Shown here piece by piece: positions 1 to 8,029 of a DNA stretch of 64,000 nt (its first letter is position 1; each line of letters begins with the position of its first letter). A program made the translations under genes and the position numbers. The notes beneath the pieces were generated by a model that was not told the DNA's origin, searched no databases, and saw only the letters and a program-made list of their open reading frames with translations. Origin of the DNA: Parabacteroides sp. (GTDB lineage Bacteria > Bacteroidota > Bacteroidia > Bacteroidales > Tannerellaceae); contig DXVO01000034.1 in NCBI GenBank assembly GCA_019417325.1, forward strand, positions 248,001 to 312,000, read 5' to 3'.

Positions 1-2004
1 AAGGTAAATGAAGAGCAACTGATAAAGATTTACACAGACTTAGAATTTAGAACATTTATTAACAAATTGACCGGAGCGACAGAAAAACCTAAACAAACAT
101 CACAATCTACAACTCCAAAGGGTCCGACTCAAGGCTTTCTCTTTGAAGAATTTGCGCCCGAGAATACGGAAGCTCCCAAATATTCGACTCTCGCGGACTT
201 AAAATCGACAATTCACACCTACCATCTTGTTGATACAGAGGAGAAAAGAGAGGATTTAGCCCGATTTTTAAGCAGTCAGGATTTTTTTACATTTGACACG
301 GAAACAGACGGCATCAACCCATTAAGCGCCGGATTGGTCGGAATGTCATTTGCTGTAAAAGAAAATGAGGCTTGGTATGTACCAGTGCCGGCAAAACGGG
401 AAGAGGCAGACAAAGTAATCGCCCCCTTCACTCCTGCCCTGCAAAATCCGAAAATTCAAAAAATCGGACAAAACATAAAATTTGACATACTAGTTCTCCG
501 GAAATATGAAATAAAAGTTGCCGGTCCATTATTCGATACCATGATTGCCCACTACCTGATAAATCCGGAATTGCGTCATGGAATGGATTACCTGGCTGAA
601 ACATATCTTAAATATAAAACAGTACGCATAGAAGAATTAATCGGACCGAGAGGGAAAAAGCAACTTACCATGCGCGACGTTCCTGTCCAGCAGATAACGG
701 AATATGCCGCTGAAGATGCTGACGTGACACTGAAATTGAAAAACTATTTTGCCCCTTTATTAAAAGAGGAAGATATAGAATCCCTTTTCTACGATATCGA
801 AATGCCGTTAATTTATGTATTGGCAGAAATGGAGTTAACCGGAGTCACGCTCGATACCGAAGCTCTCAAACAGTCGTCCGAACAATTAACTGCCGAACTG
901 AAAAAACTGGAAAAAGAAATCTACGAACTTGCCGGCGTTAAGTTCAATATAAACTCGGCCCGCCAGGTTGGTGAGATCCTGTTCGAACGGTTGAAAATAG
1001 AAGAAAAAGCAAAAAAGACTAAAACCGGTAGTTACAGTACCAGCGAAGATATATTGGAAAAGATGCGTTCCAAACATCCTGTGGTCGGGAAACTATTGGA
1101 ATACCGCGGGCTGAAAAAGCTGCTCAGTACTTATATCGATGCTTTACCGGAACTGATTAGTCCGAGAACAGGTAAGATACATACATCATTCAACCAGACG
1201 GTAACCGCTACCGGACGCCTCAGCTCGACCAATCCGAACTTACAGAACATTCCAATCCGGGATGAACTGGGACGGGAAATCCGAAAAGCATTTACAGCCG
1301 ATAATAGCGACTGCATATTCTTCTCCGCCGACTATTCACAGATAGAACTTCGTATCATGGCACATCTGAGCAATGACCAACATATGATAGAAGCCTTCCG
1401 GAGCGGAGCGGATATCCATGCCACTACTGCGGCCAAAATATACGGTATACCGGTAGAAGAAGTCACCTCGGATATGCGCCGTAAAGCAAAAACCGCCAAC
1501 TTCGGTATTATATATGGTATCTCCATCTTCGGGCTTGCAGAACGGTTAAATATTCCCCGTGCAGAATCCAAAGAACTTATTGAAGGATACTTCAGAACTT
1601 ATCCGGATGTGCGTGCCTACATGGACGAAAGCATTCATATTGCAAAAGAAAAAGGATATGTGGAAACAATCTACAAACGTAAACGTTTCCTTCCAGATAT
1701 CAACTCGCACAATGCCGTTGTACGCGGATATGCCGAACGAAATGCAATCAATGCCCCTATCCAGGGAAGTGCCGCCGATATTATTAAGGTAGCCATGGTA
1801 CGTATCTTCAACCGCTTCGAATCGGAGGGATTAAGAAGCAAAATGATTCTGCAAGTACATGACGAACTCAACTTCAATGTCTGGAAAGACGAATTGGAGA
1901 AAGTGAAACAAATCGTACTGGAAGAAATGGAAGGTGCCATCAAGTTGCAAGTACCTCTTATTGCCGACTGCGGAGAAGGTGTAAACTGGCTGGAAGCGCA
2001 TTAA
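1..2004 (+). CDS. polA: DNA polymerase I (5' end outside window)
   Basis: This is the C-terminal two thirds of DNA polymerase I, which fills gaps and replaces RNA primers during replication and repair. The reading frame is open from base 1 without a start, so about 270 N-terminal residues (most of the 5'-3' nuclease domain) lie upstream. The TTG at 67 is an internal codon. The 3'-5' proofreading domain keeps its acidic pair in FDTETDG (about 292-312). The polymerase domain has motif A (DYSQIELR, about 1330), motif B (KTANFGIIYG, about 1486) and motif C (QVHDEL, about 1852). The last 24 bases including the stop recur at 3212-3235, after the next gene. The identification is secure. Confidence 0.97.
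   Translation, partial: KVNEEQLIKIYTDLEFRTFINKLTGATEKPKQTSQSTTPKGPTQGFLFEEFAPENTEAPKYSTLADLKSTIHTYHLVDTEEKREDLARFLSSQDFFTFDTETDGINPLSAGLVGMSFAVKENEAWYVPVPAKREEADKVIAPFTPALQNPKIQKIGQNIKFDILVLRKYEIKVAGPLFDTMIAHYLINPELRHGMDYLAETYLKYKTVRIEELIGPRGKKQLTMRDVPVQQITEYAAEDADVTLKLKNYFAPLLKEEDIESLFYDIEMPLIYVLAEMELTGVTLDTEALKQSSEQLTAELKKLEKEIYELAGVKFNINSARQVGEILFERLKIEEKAKKTKTGSYSTSEDILEKMRSKHPVVGKLLEYRGLKKLLSTYIDALPELISPRTGKIHTSFNQTVTATGRLSSTNPNLQNIPIRDELGREIRKAFTADNSDCIFFSADYSQIELRIMAHLSNDQHMIEAFRSGADIHATTAAKIYGIPVEEVTSDMRRKAKTANFGIIYGISIFGLAERLNIPRAESKELIEGYFRTYPDVRAYMDESIHIAKEKGYVETIYKRKRFLPDINSHNAVVRGYAERNAINAPIQGSAADIIKVAMVRIFNRFESEGLRSKMILQVHDELNFNVWKDELEKVKQIVLEEMEGAIKLQVPLIADCGEGVNWLEAH
1981..2004 (+). 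repeat. polA 3'-end direct repeat, copy 1
   Basis: These 24 bases (GTAAACTGGC through the TAA stop) encode the last seven residues of polA. They recur identically at 3212-3235. The bases just upstream (CGGAGAAGGT here, CGGAAAGGC there) are also alike, so the duplicated unit was longer and has decayed. Confidence 0.9.
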
Positions 2005-2022
2005 ACCAAAGATAAAATAAGT

Positions 2023-3198
2023 ATGAGATACGTAGCTTTTCCCCTTCTCCTGCTTGCTATCTGCTCCTGTGGAAGAACAAACGAAACAACGACAAAAACA
2101 ATAATTGTCGATGTTGAAAAAGATTTTCCACAAAAAGAAATCTATCTACAGGATATAGCAGACATAGAATATATACCTATAGCAACATCAGACTCTGCTC
2201 TTGTTAACTCCACTCCATCCACTGTTTCTAATGAAGGGATTGTGACAAGAGGAGGAAAAGTTGGCGAAATTCTCATCTTTGATGCAAAAGGACAGCATTT
2301 ACAAGGTCGTATTTGTAGAAGGGGACAAGGACCGGAAGAATATAATGCGATTATATTCAAGATCGTAGACTGGAAGCGAAAAGAAGTATTCATAGCGGAT
2401 TACACCAGTTTAAAAGTATACGATTTCTCCGGAAATTATCTTCGTACGCTACTTAAAGAAAATATTATGGATATGGACATCCATAACCTGGATGACAACC
2501 ATCTTTTATGCAGTAAAGACAGGCAAGGAGCAAAAGAACCTTACCGTCCTTATTTTACCCTATCTAAAAATGATGGAAAAGCAGATACGCTATCTATAGA
2601 AGTCCCTTATTTTATAGCCAGTAACCGTAAAATACTTTGGGATGACGGACATACGAGTAACGCTTACGGCCTTTTACCTTTATTATACAGTTGTAAGGAT
2701 AAAATTTGGTTGACAAGTTTCGCTTTGGACACGGTCTTTCAACTCCATCCCAATTTAAAAAAAGAACCGGTAATGATACCGCTTCATGCTCCTACAAAAG
2801 ATAAAGAAGCCCCGCTTCTACATTTTTTAGGGATGAATGATCTATATGCCTGGATCAGCAGAATTCCCCGAAATGTAAAGGTCAGGATGAGTGATATGAG
2901 TGCAGGTATGCAAGAAAACAGTAAAGTCTATATGTACGACAAAAGTAACCGGGAATGGTTTGAGCCCGTTTACCATAATCGTGCTATCAATAACCGGGAT
3001 ATGGACTTAAAATACATCAACTTATCACCCGTATCTTACGGTTACGGCTTGATTACATTAAATGCAATGGATTTAGTAGAAGCCTATCAGAATGGTGAAA
3101 TAACGGATGACAAGCTCAAAAAAATAGCATCTACCCTAAAAGAAGAAGATAATCCGGTACTAATGCTCCTCAAGTTTAAAACACGAGATAAAAAGTAA
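2023..3198 (+). CDS. 6-bladed beta-propeller lipoprotein
   Basis: This is a 391-residue predicted lipoprotein. The N-terminal hydrophobic stretch ends in LLAICSCG, giving a lipidation cysteine at residue 14 or 16. The rest carries repeated beta-strand patterns (EIYLQDIADIEYIPI near the start, EVFIADYTSLKVYDFSGNYL near residue 125) typical of the Bacteroidales 6-bladed beta-propeller family, which is common but of unknown function. It starts 18 bases after polA and may be read from the same transcript. The gene sits exactly between two copies of the polA 3' end, which suggests it was inserted there as a unit. Family call is from pattern; ligand unknown. Confidence 0.75.
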   Translation: MRYVAFPLLLLAICSCGRTNETTTKTIIVDVEKDFPQKEIYLQDIADIEYIPIATSDSALVNSTPSTVSNEGIVTRGGKVGEILIFDAKGQHLQGRICRRGQGPEEYNAIIFKIVDWKRKEVFIADYTSLKVYDFSGNYLRTLLKENIMDMDIHNLDDNHLLCSKDRQGAKEPYRPYFTLSKNDGKADTLSIEVPYFIASNRKILWDDGHTSNAYGLLPLLYSCKDKIWLTSFALDTVFQLHPNLKKEPVMIPLHAPTKDKEAPLLHFLGMNDLYAWISRIPRNVKVRMSDMSAGMQENSKVYMYDKSNREWFEPVYHNRAINNRDMDLKYINLSPVSYGYGLITLNAMDLVEAYQNGEITDDKLKKIASTLKEEDNPVLMLLKFKTRDKK

Positions 3199-3211
3199 TT
3201 GTCGGAAAGGC

Positions 3212-3235
3212 GTAAACTGGCTGGAAGCGCATTAA
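3212..3235 (+). repeat. polA 3'-end direct repeat, copy 2
   Basis: This is an exact 24-base duplicate of the polA C-terminal codons and stop, placed 13 bases after the stop of the propeller lipoprotein gene. It has no start codon or function of its own. It looks like the right boundary of a 1.2-kb insertion or segmental duplication. Confidence 0.9.
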
Positions 3236-3382
3236 GAAATTCAAAGCAGAGTTCTTATAATTCATATCTTTATACTATCTTTGCTTTATTCTTTTGCAAA
3301 GCGTTGCATACATATAACTGAAAACAGAAGCGTTATCATATTGTCCTTAAGCAAGAAAATCGCCAATTTTTTATCACGCAAG

Positions 3383-3520
3383 GACAGTAGACAACAAATG
3401 CCTCACGTTTTTTGTATATATATTATAGTATATATAACATTAAGCGTGGGCTGTTGTCTATCTGCGGGATAGGTGTTTGGCGATACCTCTTGCTTGGGTA
3501 GATGACAGTTCCCACGCTTT
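3383..3520 (+). promoter_or_regulatory. leader RNA with mutually exclusive hairpins
   Basis: Three segments can pair in two ways. Arm A (3388-3407, containing TAGACAACA and CTCACG) pairs with arm B (3444-3462, CGTGGG and CTGTTGTCTA). Arm B can instead pair with arm C (3496-3517, GGTAGATGACAG and CCCACGC): seven Watson-Crick pairs, a 2-base bulge, then about twelve pairs including G-U wobbles, followed by CTTTTATTAT. A small hairpin (AGGT...ACCT, about 3471-3487) lies in the B-C loop. The arrangement resembles an attenuator for the gene at 3548. A TATCTTTG box at about 3274 could be its promoter. A 63-codon open frame over 3281-3472 is probably not a gene. The rest of 3236-3547 shows nothing else. 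Confidence 0.4.
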
Positions 3521-3547
3521 TATTATATTCTCCATCCATGGGAACAG

Positions 3548-4237
3548 ATGGGCAACAGAGTGGTTATGTATTTCATACTTCCAGAGAATCTTCCGACATC
3601 GGTATTGAAAGCAGCATTCGAGTTTATTTCCGAGGATGTTCCTTCCCTGCGCATCACCACGCCGGATATCGACCTGTCTAATCAGGGTATCTCAATCGCC
3701 GTGCCGGATGAGATAAGCCATGTTCGCTCCATTCGTTTTACTACTTCTTTAAATCATTTTATATATTATTATCCAGAAAAAGGATATGAAATTACCAAAG
3801 GTATTCATCTCCCCCCTCTGGAAACACCTTCTGTGGGAGATTATTATGCCGGAGGCATTGTTATACAATCCGGAACAGAGTGCCCTAATCTGAAAGCGGA
3901 ACCGGACATTTTAATATATAAAGGTTCAATTATGTCACTCCATGAACAAACGTTCAATTACTATGACAGCTTAATCCATTGCGAAACAATATCAGATGAT
4001 ATTTTAGGTACCTGGCATTTACCGGATATGCTAAACCTAACCACTTTATATAGCAAACAGCAAGAGTTGAATCTTTGCCTTGCCAAACAACAAGGGACTA
4101 TGTTATACGATGAAGAATATTGGTGTAAAGACAATGCAATGATAGATTTGGGAGTGACCTTCAACATGGGAACAGGAACTCCCGATATATGTCCCAAAAA
4201 AGAAAAGCGACAAGTACGCGCCATACAGGATTATTAA
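3548..4237 (+). CDS. fimbrillin/DUF1566-like surface protein fragment
   Basis: This 229-residue protein has no signal peptide at the predicted start. Its C-terminal half contains GDYYAGGIVI, GTWHLPDMLNLTTLYS and a closing KRQVRAIQDY, the pattern of the Lcl/DUF1566-like C-terminal module found at the ends of Bacteroidales cell-surface and fimbrillin-like proteins. The N-terminal part has beta-rich segments such as DIDLSNQGISIAVPDE. The missing signal peptide and short length suggest either a remnant of a larger surface protein or a wrong start. A structured leader lies directly upstream. Function unknown. Confidence 0.5.
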   Translation: MGNRVVMYFILPENLPTSVLKAAFEFISEDVPSLRITTPDIDLSNQGISIAVPDEISHVRSIRFTTSLNHFIYYYPEKGYEITKGIHLPPLETPSVGDYYAGGIVIQSGTECPNLKAEPDILIYKGSIMSLHEQTFNYYDSLIHCETISDDILGTWHLPDMLNLTTLYSKQQELNLCLAKQQGTMLYDEEYWCKDNAMIDLGVTFNMGTGTPDICPKKEKRQVRAIQDY

Positions 4238-4307
4238 TCCGAACATCCTCCCTTACCCCTCGCCAGGACAAGGGCCAATGATTTTTTTATTTTTCTGAAT
4301 GTAGACA

Positions 4308-4350
4308 GGAGGGCATCAAAAGTACGGCCTAGACTTTTGATTTGCCCTCC
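4308..4350. terminator. intergenic hairpin
   Basis: GGAGGGCA-TCAAAAGT (4308-4323) pairs with ACTTTTGATTTGCCCTCC (4333-4350). Neither strand has a good T-run after it, so it may be a weak terminator or an mRNA 3' end. It separates the gene at 3548 from ychF. Confidence 0.5.
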
Positions 4351-4405
4351 AACTCTATAAATCCCAAATTTTCGGCTTACTATCCAAGAATACAGCCAAA
4401 TTAGT

Positions 4406-4413
4406 TATCTTTG
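4406..4413 (+). promoter_or_regulatory. ychF promoter -7 box
   Basis: TATCTTTG matches the Bacteroidetes -7 consensus TAnnTTTG and lies 44 bases before the ychF start. No clear -33 TTTG is seen. Confidence 0.6.
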
Positions 4414-4456
4414 CAGGCTGAAATAGGTATAAAACAAATCATAACAACAATTTATA

Positions 4457-5560
4457 ATGGCATTACAATGTGGCATCGTAGGTCTTCCTAATGTTGGAAA
4501 ATCTACTCTTTTCAATTGCTTGTCCAATGCAAAAGCGCAATCGGCAAACTTTCCGTTCTGTACAATCGAACCGAACGTAGGTGTAATTACCGTACCGGAT
4601 GAACGCCTGAACAAATTGGCGGAGATAGAACATCCTCAGCGTATAATCCCCACCACTGTAGAAATTGTGGACATTGCCGGTCTGGTAAAAGGCGCCAGTA
4701 AAGGGGAAGGCTTAGGTAATAAATTCCTTGCCAATATCCGGGAAACAGACGCGATTTTGCATGTATTACGTTGTTTCGATGATGACAATATCGTTCACGT
4801 AGACGGCAGAGTCGATCCGGTTCGCGATAAAGAAATTATTGACGCAGAACTACAGATTAAAGACCTGGAAACTATCGACAGCCGTATTGCCAAAGTACAA
4901 AAACAAGCCCAGACAGGAGGCGATAAGCAAGCAAAAATAGCCTACGAAGTTCTTTGTAAATATAAAGAAGCAATCGAACAGGGAAAGAGTGCCCGTACCG
5001 TTACATTCGACACAAAAGACGAAGAAAGAATAGCACACGACCTGTTCCTGCTAACAAATAAACCGGTTATGTACGTCTGCAACGTAGACGAAGCCAGCGC
5101 GGTAAACGGCAATAAATACGTAGATGCCGTACGTGAAGCTGTAAAAGACGAAAATGCCGAAATCCTGGTAGTCTCAGCCAAGATTGAAAGTGAAATTGCC
5201 GAATTCGAGACATATGAAGAACGCCAGATGTTCCTGGAAGAAATCGGCCTGGAAGAATCCGGTGTAAACCGCTTGATCAAATCGGCTTATAAACTGTTGA
5301 ACCTGCAAACATTCCTGACTGCCGGTCCTGATGAAGTTCGTGCTTGGACCTTCCTTAGAGGCTGGAAAGCTCCGCAATGTGCCGGTGTAATCCATACAGA
5401 CTTTGAAAAAGGCTTTATCCGTGCCGAAGTTATCAAATACAACGACTATATCTCTTACGGTTCGGAAGCAGCCGTTAAAGAAGCCGGTAAAATGAGTGTA
5501 GAAGGAAAAGAATACATAGTACAAGACGGGGACATCATGCATTTCCGCTTCAACGTATAA
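4457..5560 (+). CDS. ychF: redox-regulated ATPase YchF
   Basis: This is a 367-residue cytoplasmic Obg-family P-loop protein that prefers ATP and associates with ribosomes. The P-loop GLPNVGKST is at residues 9-17 and the switch region VDIAGLVKGASKG near residues 74-86. The C-terminal TGS domain ends in YIVQDGDIMHFRFNV. Length and domain order match the family. It is a single-gene unit with its own promoter box and a strong downstream terminator. Confidence 0.96.
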   Translation: MALQCGIVGLPNVGKSTLFNCLSNAKAQSANFPFCTIEPNVGVITVPDERLNKLAEIEHPQRIIPTTVEIVDIAGLVKGASKGEGLGNKFLANIRETDAILHVLRCFDDDNIVHVDGRVDPVRDKEIIDAELQIKDLETIDSRIAKVQKQAQTGGDKQAKIAYEVLCKYKEAIEQGKSARTVTFDTKDEERIAHDLFLLTNKPVMYVCNVDEASAVNGNKYVDAVREAVKDENAEILVVSAKIESEIAEFETYEERQMFLEEIGLEESGVNRLIKSAYKLLNLQTFLTAGPDEVRAWTFLRGWKAPQCAGVIHTDFEKGFIRAEVIKYNDYISYGSEAAVKEAGKMSVEGKEYIVQDGDIMHFRFNV

Positions 5561-5582
5561 AACATTCCTATAAAGATAATGT

Positions 5583-5614
5583 AAGGGCAGAATTGAATTC
5601 TGCCCTTTTTTATT
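5583..5614 (+). terminator. ychF terminator
   Basis: AGGGCAGAATT pairs with AATTCTGCCCT around 5584-5606 and is followed by TTTTTTATTTT. This is a standard rho-independent terminator. Confidence 0.85.
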
Positions 5615-5648
5615 TTCCAACAATTACGGATTATCGCAACCGACAGCA

Positions 5649-6782
5649 TCAATTCCTTTTATATTCGGAAGGAATGATTCCCGTATATTTCTGGAAAGCA
5701 CGACGGAAAGTACTGATAGAATGAAAACCGGAACGCTCCGCAATCTCCTGCAAGCTGGTTTGCGGTTCAGCATCCATCAAACGTTTGCACTCTTCCACAC
5801 GAAACTGGTTGACATAATCAGAAAAAGACTGTCCCAAATCCCTGTTAAAAAGCTGGGAAAGATAAGAACGGCTCATAGGAAATACCCGTTGCAGGTCGGT
5901 CAGACGTAAGTCATCCCGTAAATAAGGTTTTTCTTTTTCAAACCAAATCCGTACCTCTTCGGCATAACGTTGGGAAAGCAGATGCCGCTGCTCTTCATCG
6001 TCATCATTATTTTCATCTTCATCATCCTGATGATACGGCATATTCCAACCTTTATGAAAAGAGCTGTCTGAAACAATTATTTTAAGGAATAACGCTTTAT
6101 AGAAAAAGTAATACCAGACAAGTAATAATAAGACTTTATTGATAACATACAATAAAGGAATATCCGTAAACAATAATGCCAGATACAAAACATACATGGA
6201 GACCATAATAATCATTACTCTTTTAAGCCAGTTCAGGTCGTATTCATCCGGATCGGAAACAATTTCTTCCAGATACCTTCTGTATTCATCATTATACCTA
6301 ATCACCAAAAATACAGGCAAAGACATATAGCCAAGCATCAAAAGAAATATAACCATGCGCAAGGCTACATCCAGGTCAAACGATTCAAAAACAGATTTCA
6401 CCGAGTAGAATGTATGAATTTCACCTCCGGATAACCGATATCCCAAATACATGAAGCCAACTGTCAATATTGGCGAGACAAGCAGTAAAAAACGTTTTAC
6501 AGTAAGATAACCCGGTCTCAGCACCTCTATCACATAAGAAGCCAACATAGCAGTAACAACACATCCCATAATAAGCACATCTGGATGGAAGGCTTCTTTA
6601 TCATCCGCCAAAAGCCAGTTTACCGACACTCTCATTAATGCAAGAAAAGCCCACAAGTACATTCCCCATCCTAATATTCGTTTTGCACGGCGCTTATTTG
6701 CCCGCAACAGCAAGGTGGTTCCTCCAAAAATGCATAACGCTATAATCTGGAAACTTAATATTAATTGTATTTTATCCAACAT
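5649..6782 (-). CDS. membrane-anchored AraC-family transcriptional regulator
   Basis: This 377-residue protein has an N-terminal region with about six or seven hydrophobic segments (residues 1-235) and a C-terminal AraC-type double helix-turn-helix (about 275-377, ending FRRAFQKYTGIIPSEYKRN). An acidic linker (DDEDENNDDDEE) joins them. Such proteins are usually membrane-bound sensors that control a neighbouring operon. It is divergent from the fimbrillin gene at 6987, a plausible target. The ligand is unknown. Confidence 0.85.
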   Translation of the reverse strand: MLDKIQLILSFQIIALCIFGGTTLLLRANKRRAKRILGWGMYLWAFLALMRVSVNWLLADDKEAFHPDVLIMGCVVTAMLASYVIEVLRPGYLTVKRFLLLVSPILTVGFMYLGYRLSGGEIHTFYSVKSVFESFDLDVALRMVIFLLMLGYMSLPVFLVIRYNDEYRRYLEEIVSDPDEYDLNWLKRVMIIMVSMYVLYLALLFTDIPLLYVINKVLLLLVWYYFFYKALFLKIIVSDSSFHKGWNMPYHQDDEDENNDDDEEQRHLLSQRYAEEVRIWFEKEKPYLRDDLRLTDLQRVFPMSRSYLSQLFNRDLGQSFSDYVNQFRVEECKRLMDAEPQTSLQEIAERSGFHSISTFRRAFQKYTGIIPSEYKRN

Positions 6783-6986
6783 ACATATATTCCCTATTGC
6801 TAATTAAACAATTTGGAGCGCAATATAGTTGATTTGCACCATTATTATACAATTTGAAGCATCCAGATAATTTGAACGATTCTTTTTGTACGATTTCATC
6901 GTGCTTTTTGTACCGAATGCTGCCTCGGGAACGTCCAAACGCCCGACATTTGCAAATGTAAATAGTAATAAAAAGTGACATAATAT

Positions 6987-7928
6987 ATGAATAAGTTAGT
7001 GCCTTTAATCTTATTAATAATGAGTATTACCAGTTGTTCGGACCTGAATGATGAGCGAGTTATGCAGAGTTTCCATCTAAACAAAGAACCTCTTCAAATC
7101 GTAACTAAAACCCTCACTTCTCAATCGCCCAATCTTATCCAGGAATTTTCTGCCGGCTCGGTCATCGGTCTATATGTCGTCTCTGAAAACACCGGCGACA
7201 TATACAACGGTAATACTCATTATAAAAATATACGGGCGGAAGCCTGGCAGGAAAACAGAAGGCTGAACTGGGAACAGGAAAGACCTGTATTCCTCGACAG
7301 CGAGCCTGCCATCGTTTATGCCTACTCACCTTATCAAAACACAGCGAGTTTCGATCCGGAAAATATCCCGGTAAAAGTATCATCGGATGCCACACAGAGT
7401 ATAGATTATATGTATGGTTCACAAACCAAGGGGCAAAAGGCTATTAACAAAATATCCCCGATAGCACTTTTAGATATGAATCATGCTTTATCACTTTTAA
7501 GTTTCCAGATACATTTAGCCCCGGAAACAAAGGGATGTTATCTCCTCAGTTCCATACAGGTAGGCAATAAAGCAGGAGGATCAGCCCTATTCTACAGAGG
7601 CTATCTGAACATTAAGACAGGGGAAATAAAAAGAAATGCAGGGAACAACGCTTCCACTCGGTTAGAACTCGGAGAGTTGAAAATGTTGACTCCCGCCCTA
7701 TCCGACCCCTTGCAAATAAAAATGATGCCGACCCATCAGGAAATTTCCAAAGGAGATGTTGAAGTGCTTTTCAGAATAAACGATGAAACCTTCACTTTCA
7801 AGATACCGGCACATACCCTATGGAAAAAAGGAGAAAAATACCAGTATTCCCTATCCTTCAACGGCAAGAAATTAAAACTGGAAAACACCAGCATTTCGAA
7901 ATGGGCTCCTGTAAAAAAGAAAGTTTAA
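6987..7928 (+). CDS. fimbrillin family (Mfa-like) lipoprotein
   Basis: This 313-residue protein begins with a lipoprotein signal (LILLIMSITSCSD, cysteine 17). It contains fimbrillin-type features: GSVIGLYVVS, a GNTHYKNI segment, PAIVYAYSPY and GEKYQYSLSFNGKKL near the C terminus. These match the Mfa-like/FimB-like family that builds or tips surface fimbriae. It stands alone, without the usual neighbouring fimbrial subunits, divergent from the AraC-type regulator. It may be an accessory or tip subunit; the exact role is not readable. Confidence 0.8.
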   Translation: MNKLVPLILLIMSITSCSDLNDERVMQSFHLNKEPLQIVTKTLTSQSPNLIQEFSAGSVIGLYVVSENTGDIYNGNTHYKNIRAEAWQENRRLNWEQERPVFLDSEPAIVYAYSPYQNTASFDPENIPVKVSSDATQSIDYMYGSQTKGQKAINKISPIALLDMNHALSLLSFQIHLAPETKGCYLLSSIQVGNKAGGSALFYRGYLNIKTGEIKRNAGNNASTRLELGELKMLTPALSDPLQIKMMPTHQEISKGDVEVLFRINDETFTFKIPAHTLWKKGEKYQYSLSFNGKKLKLENTSISKWAPVKKKV

Positions 7929-7990
7929 AGGGAACATTCTCCATCATATAACGATTCATCCTCTAACTAAATATAATCAAACCATCTCTT

Positions 7991-8020
7991 CTTTCCGGGT
8001 TCTGACTCTTGCCCGGAAAG
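7991..8020. terminator. hairpin between convergent genes
   Basis: CTTTCCGGG (7991-7999) pairs with CCCGGAAAG (8012-8020), extended by TCTT/AGAGA flanks. It lies between the convergent fimbrillin and beta-helix genes and could end both transcripts, though no T-run follows on either strand. Confidence 0.55.
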
Positions 8021-8029
8021 AGAGACGGT

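Noticed and set aside
3281..3472. 63-codon open frame after the polA repeat
   Set aside because: It overlaps the structured leader, has unlikely composition and no homologous pattern; it seems to be a chance frame.
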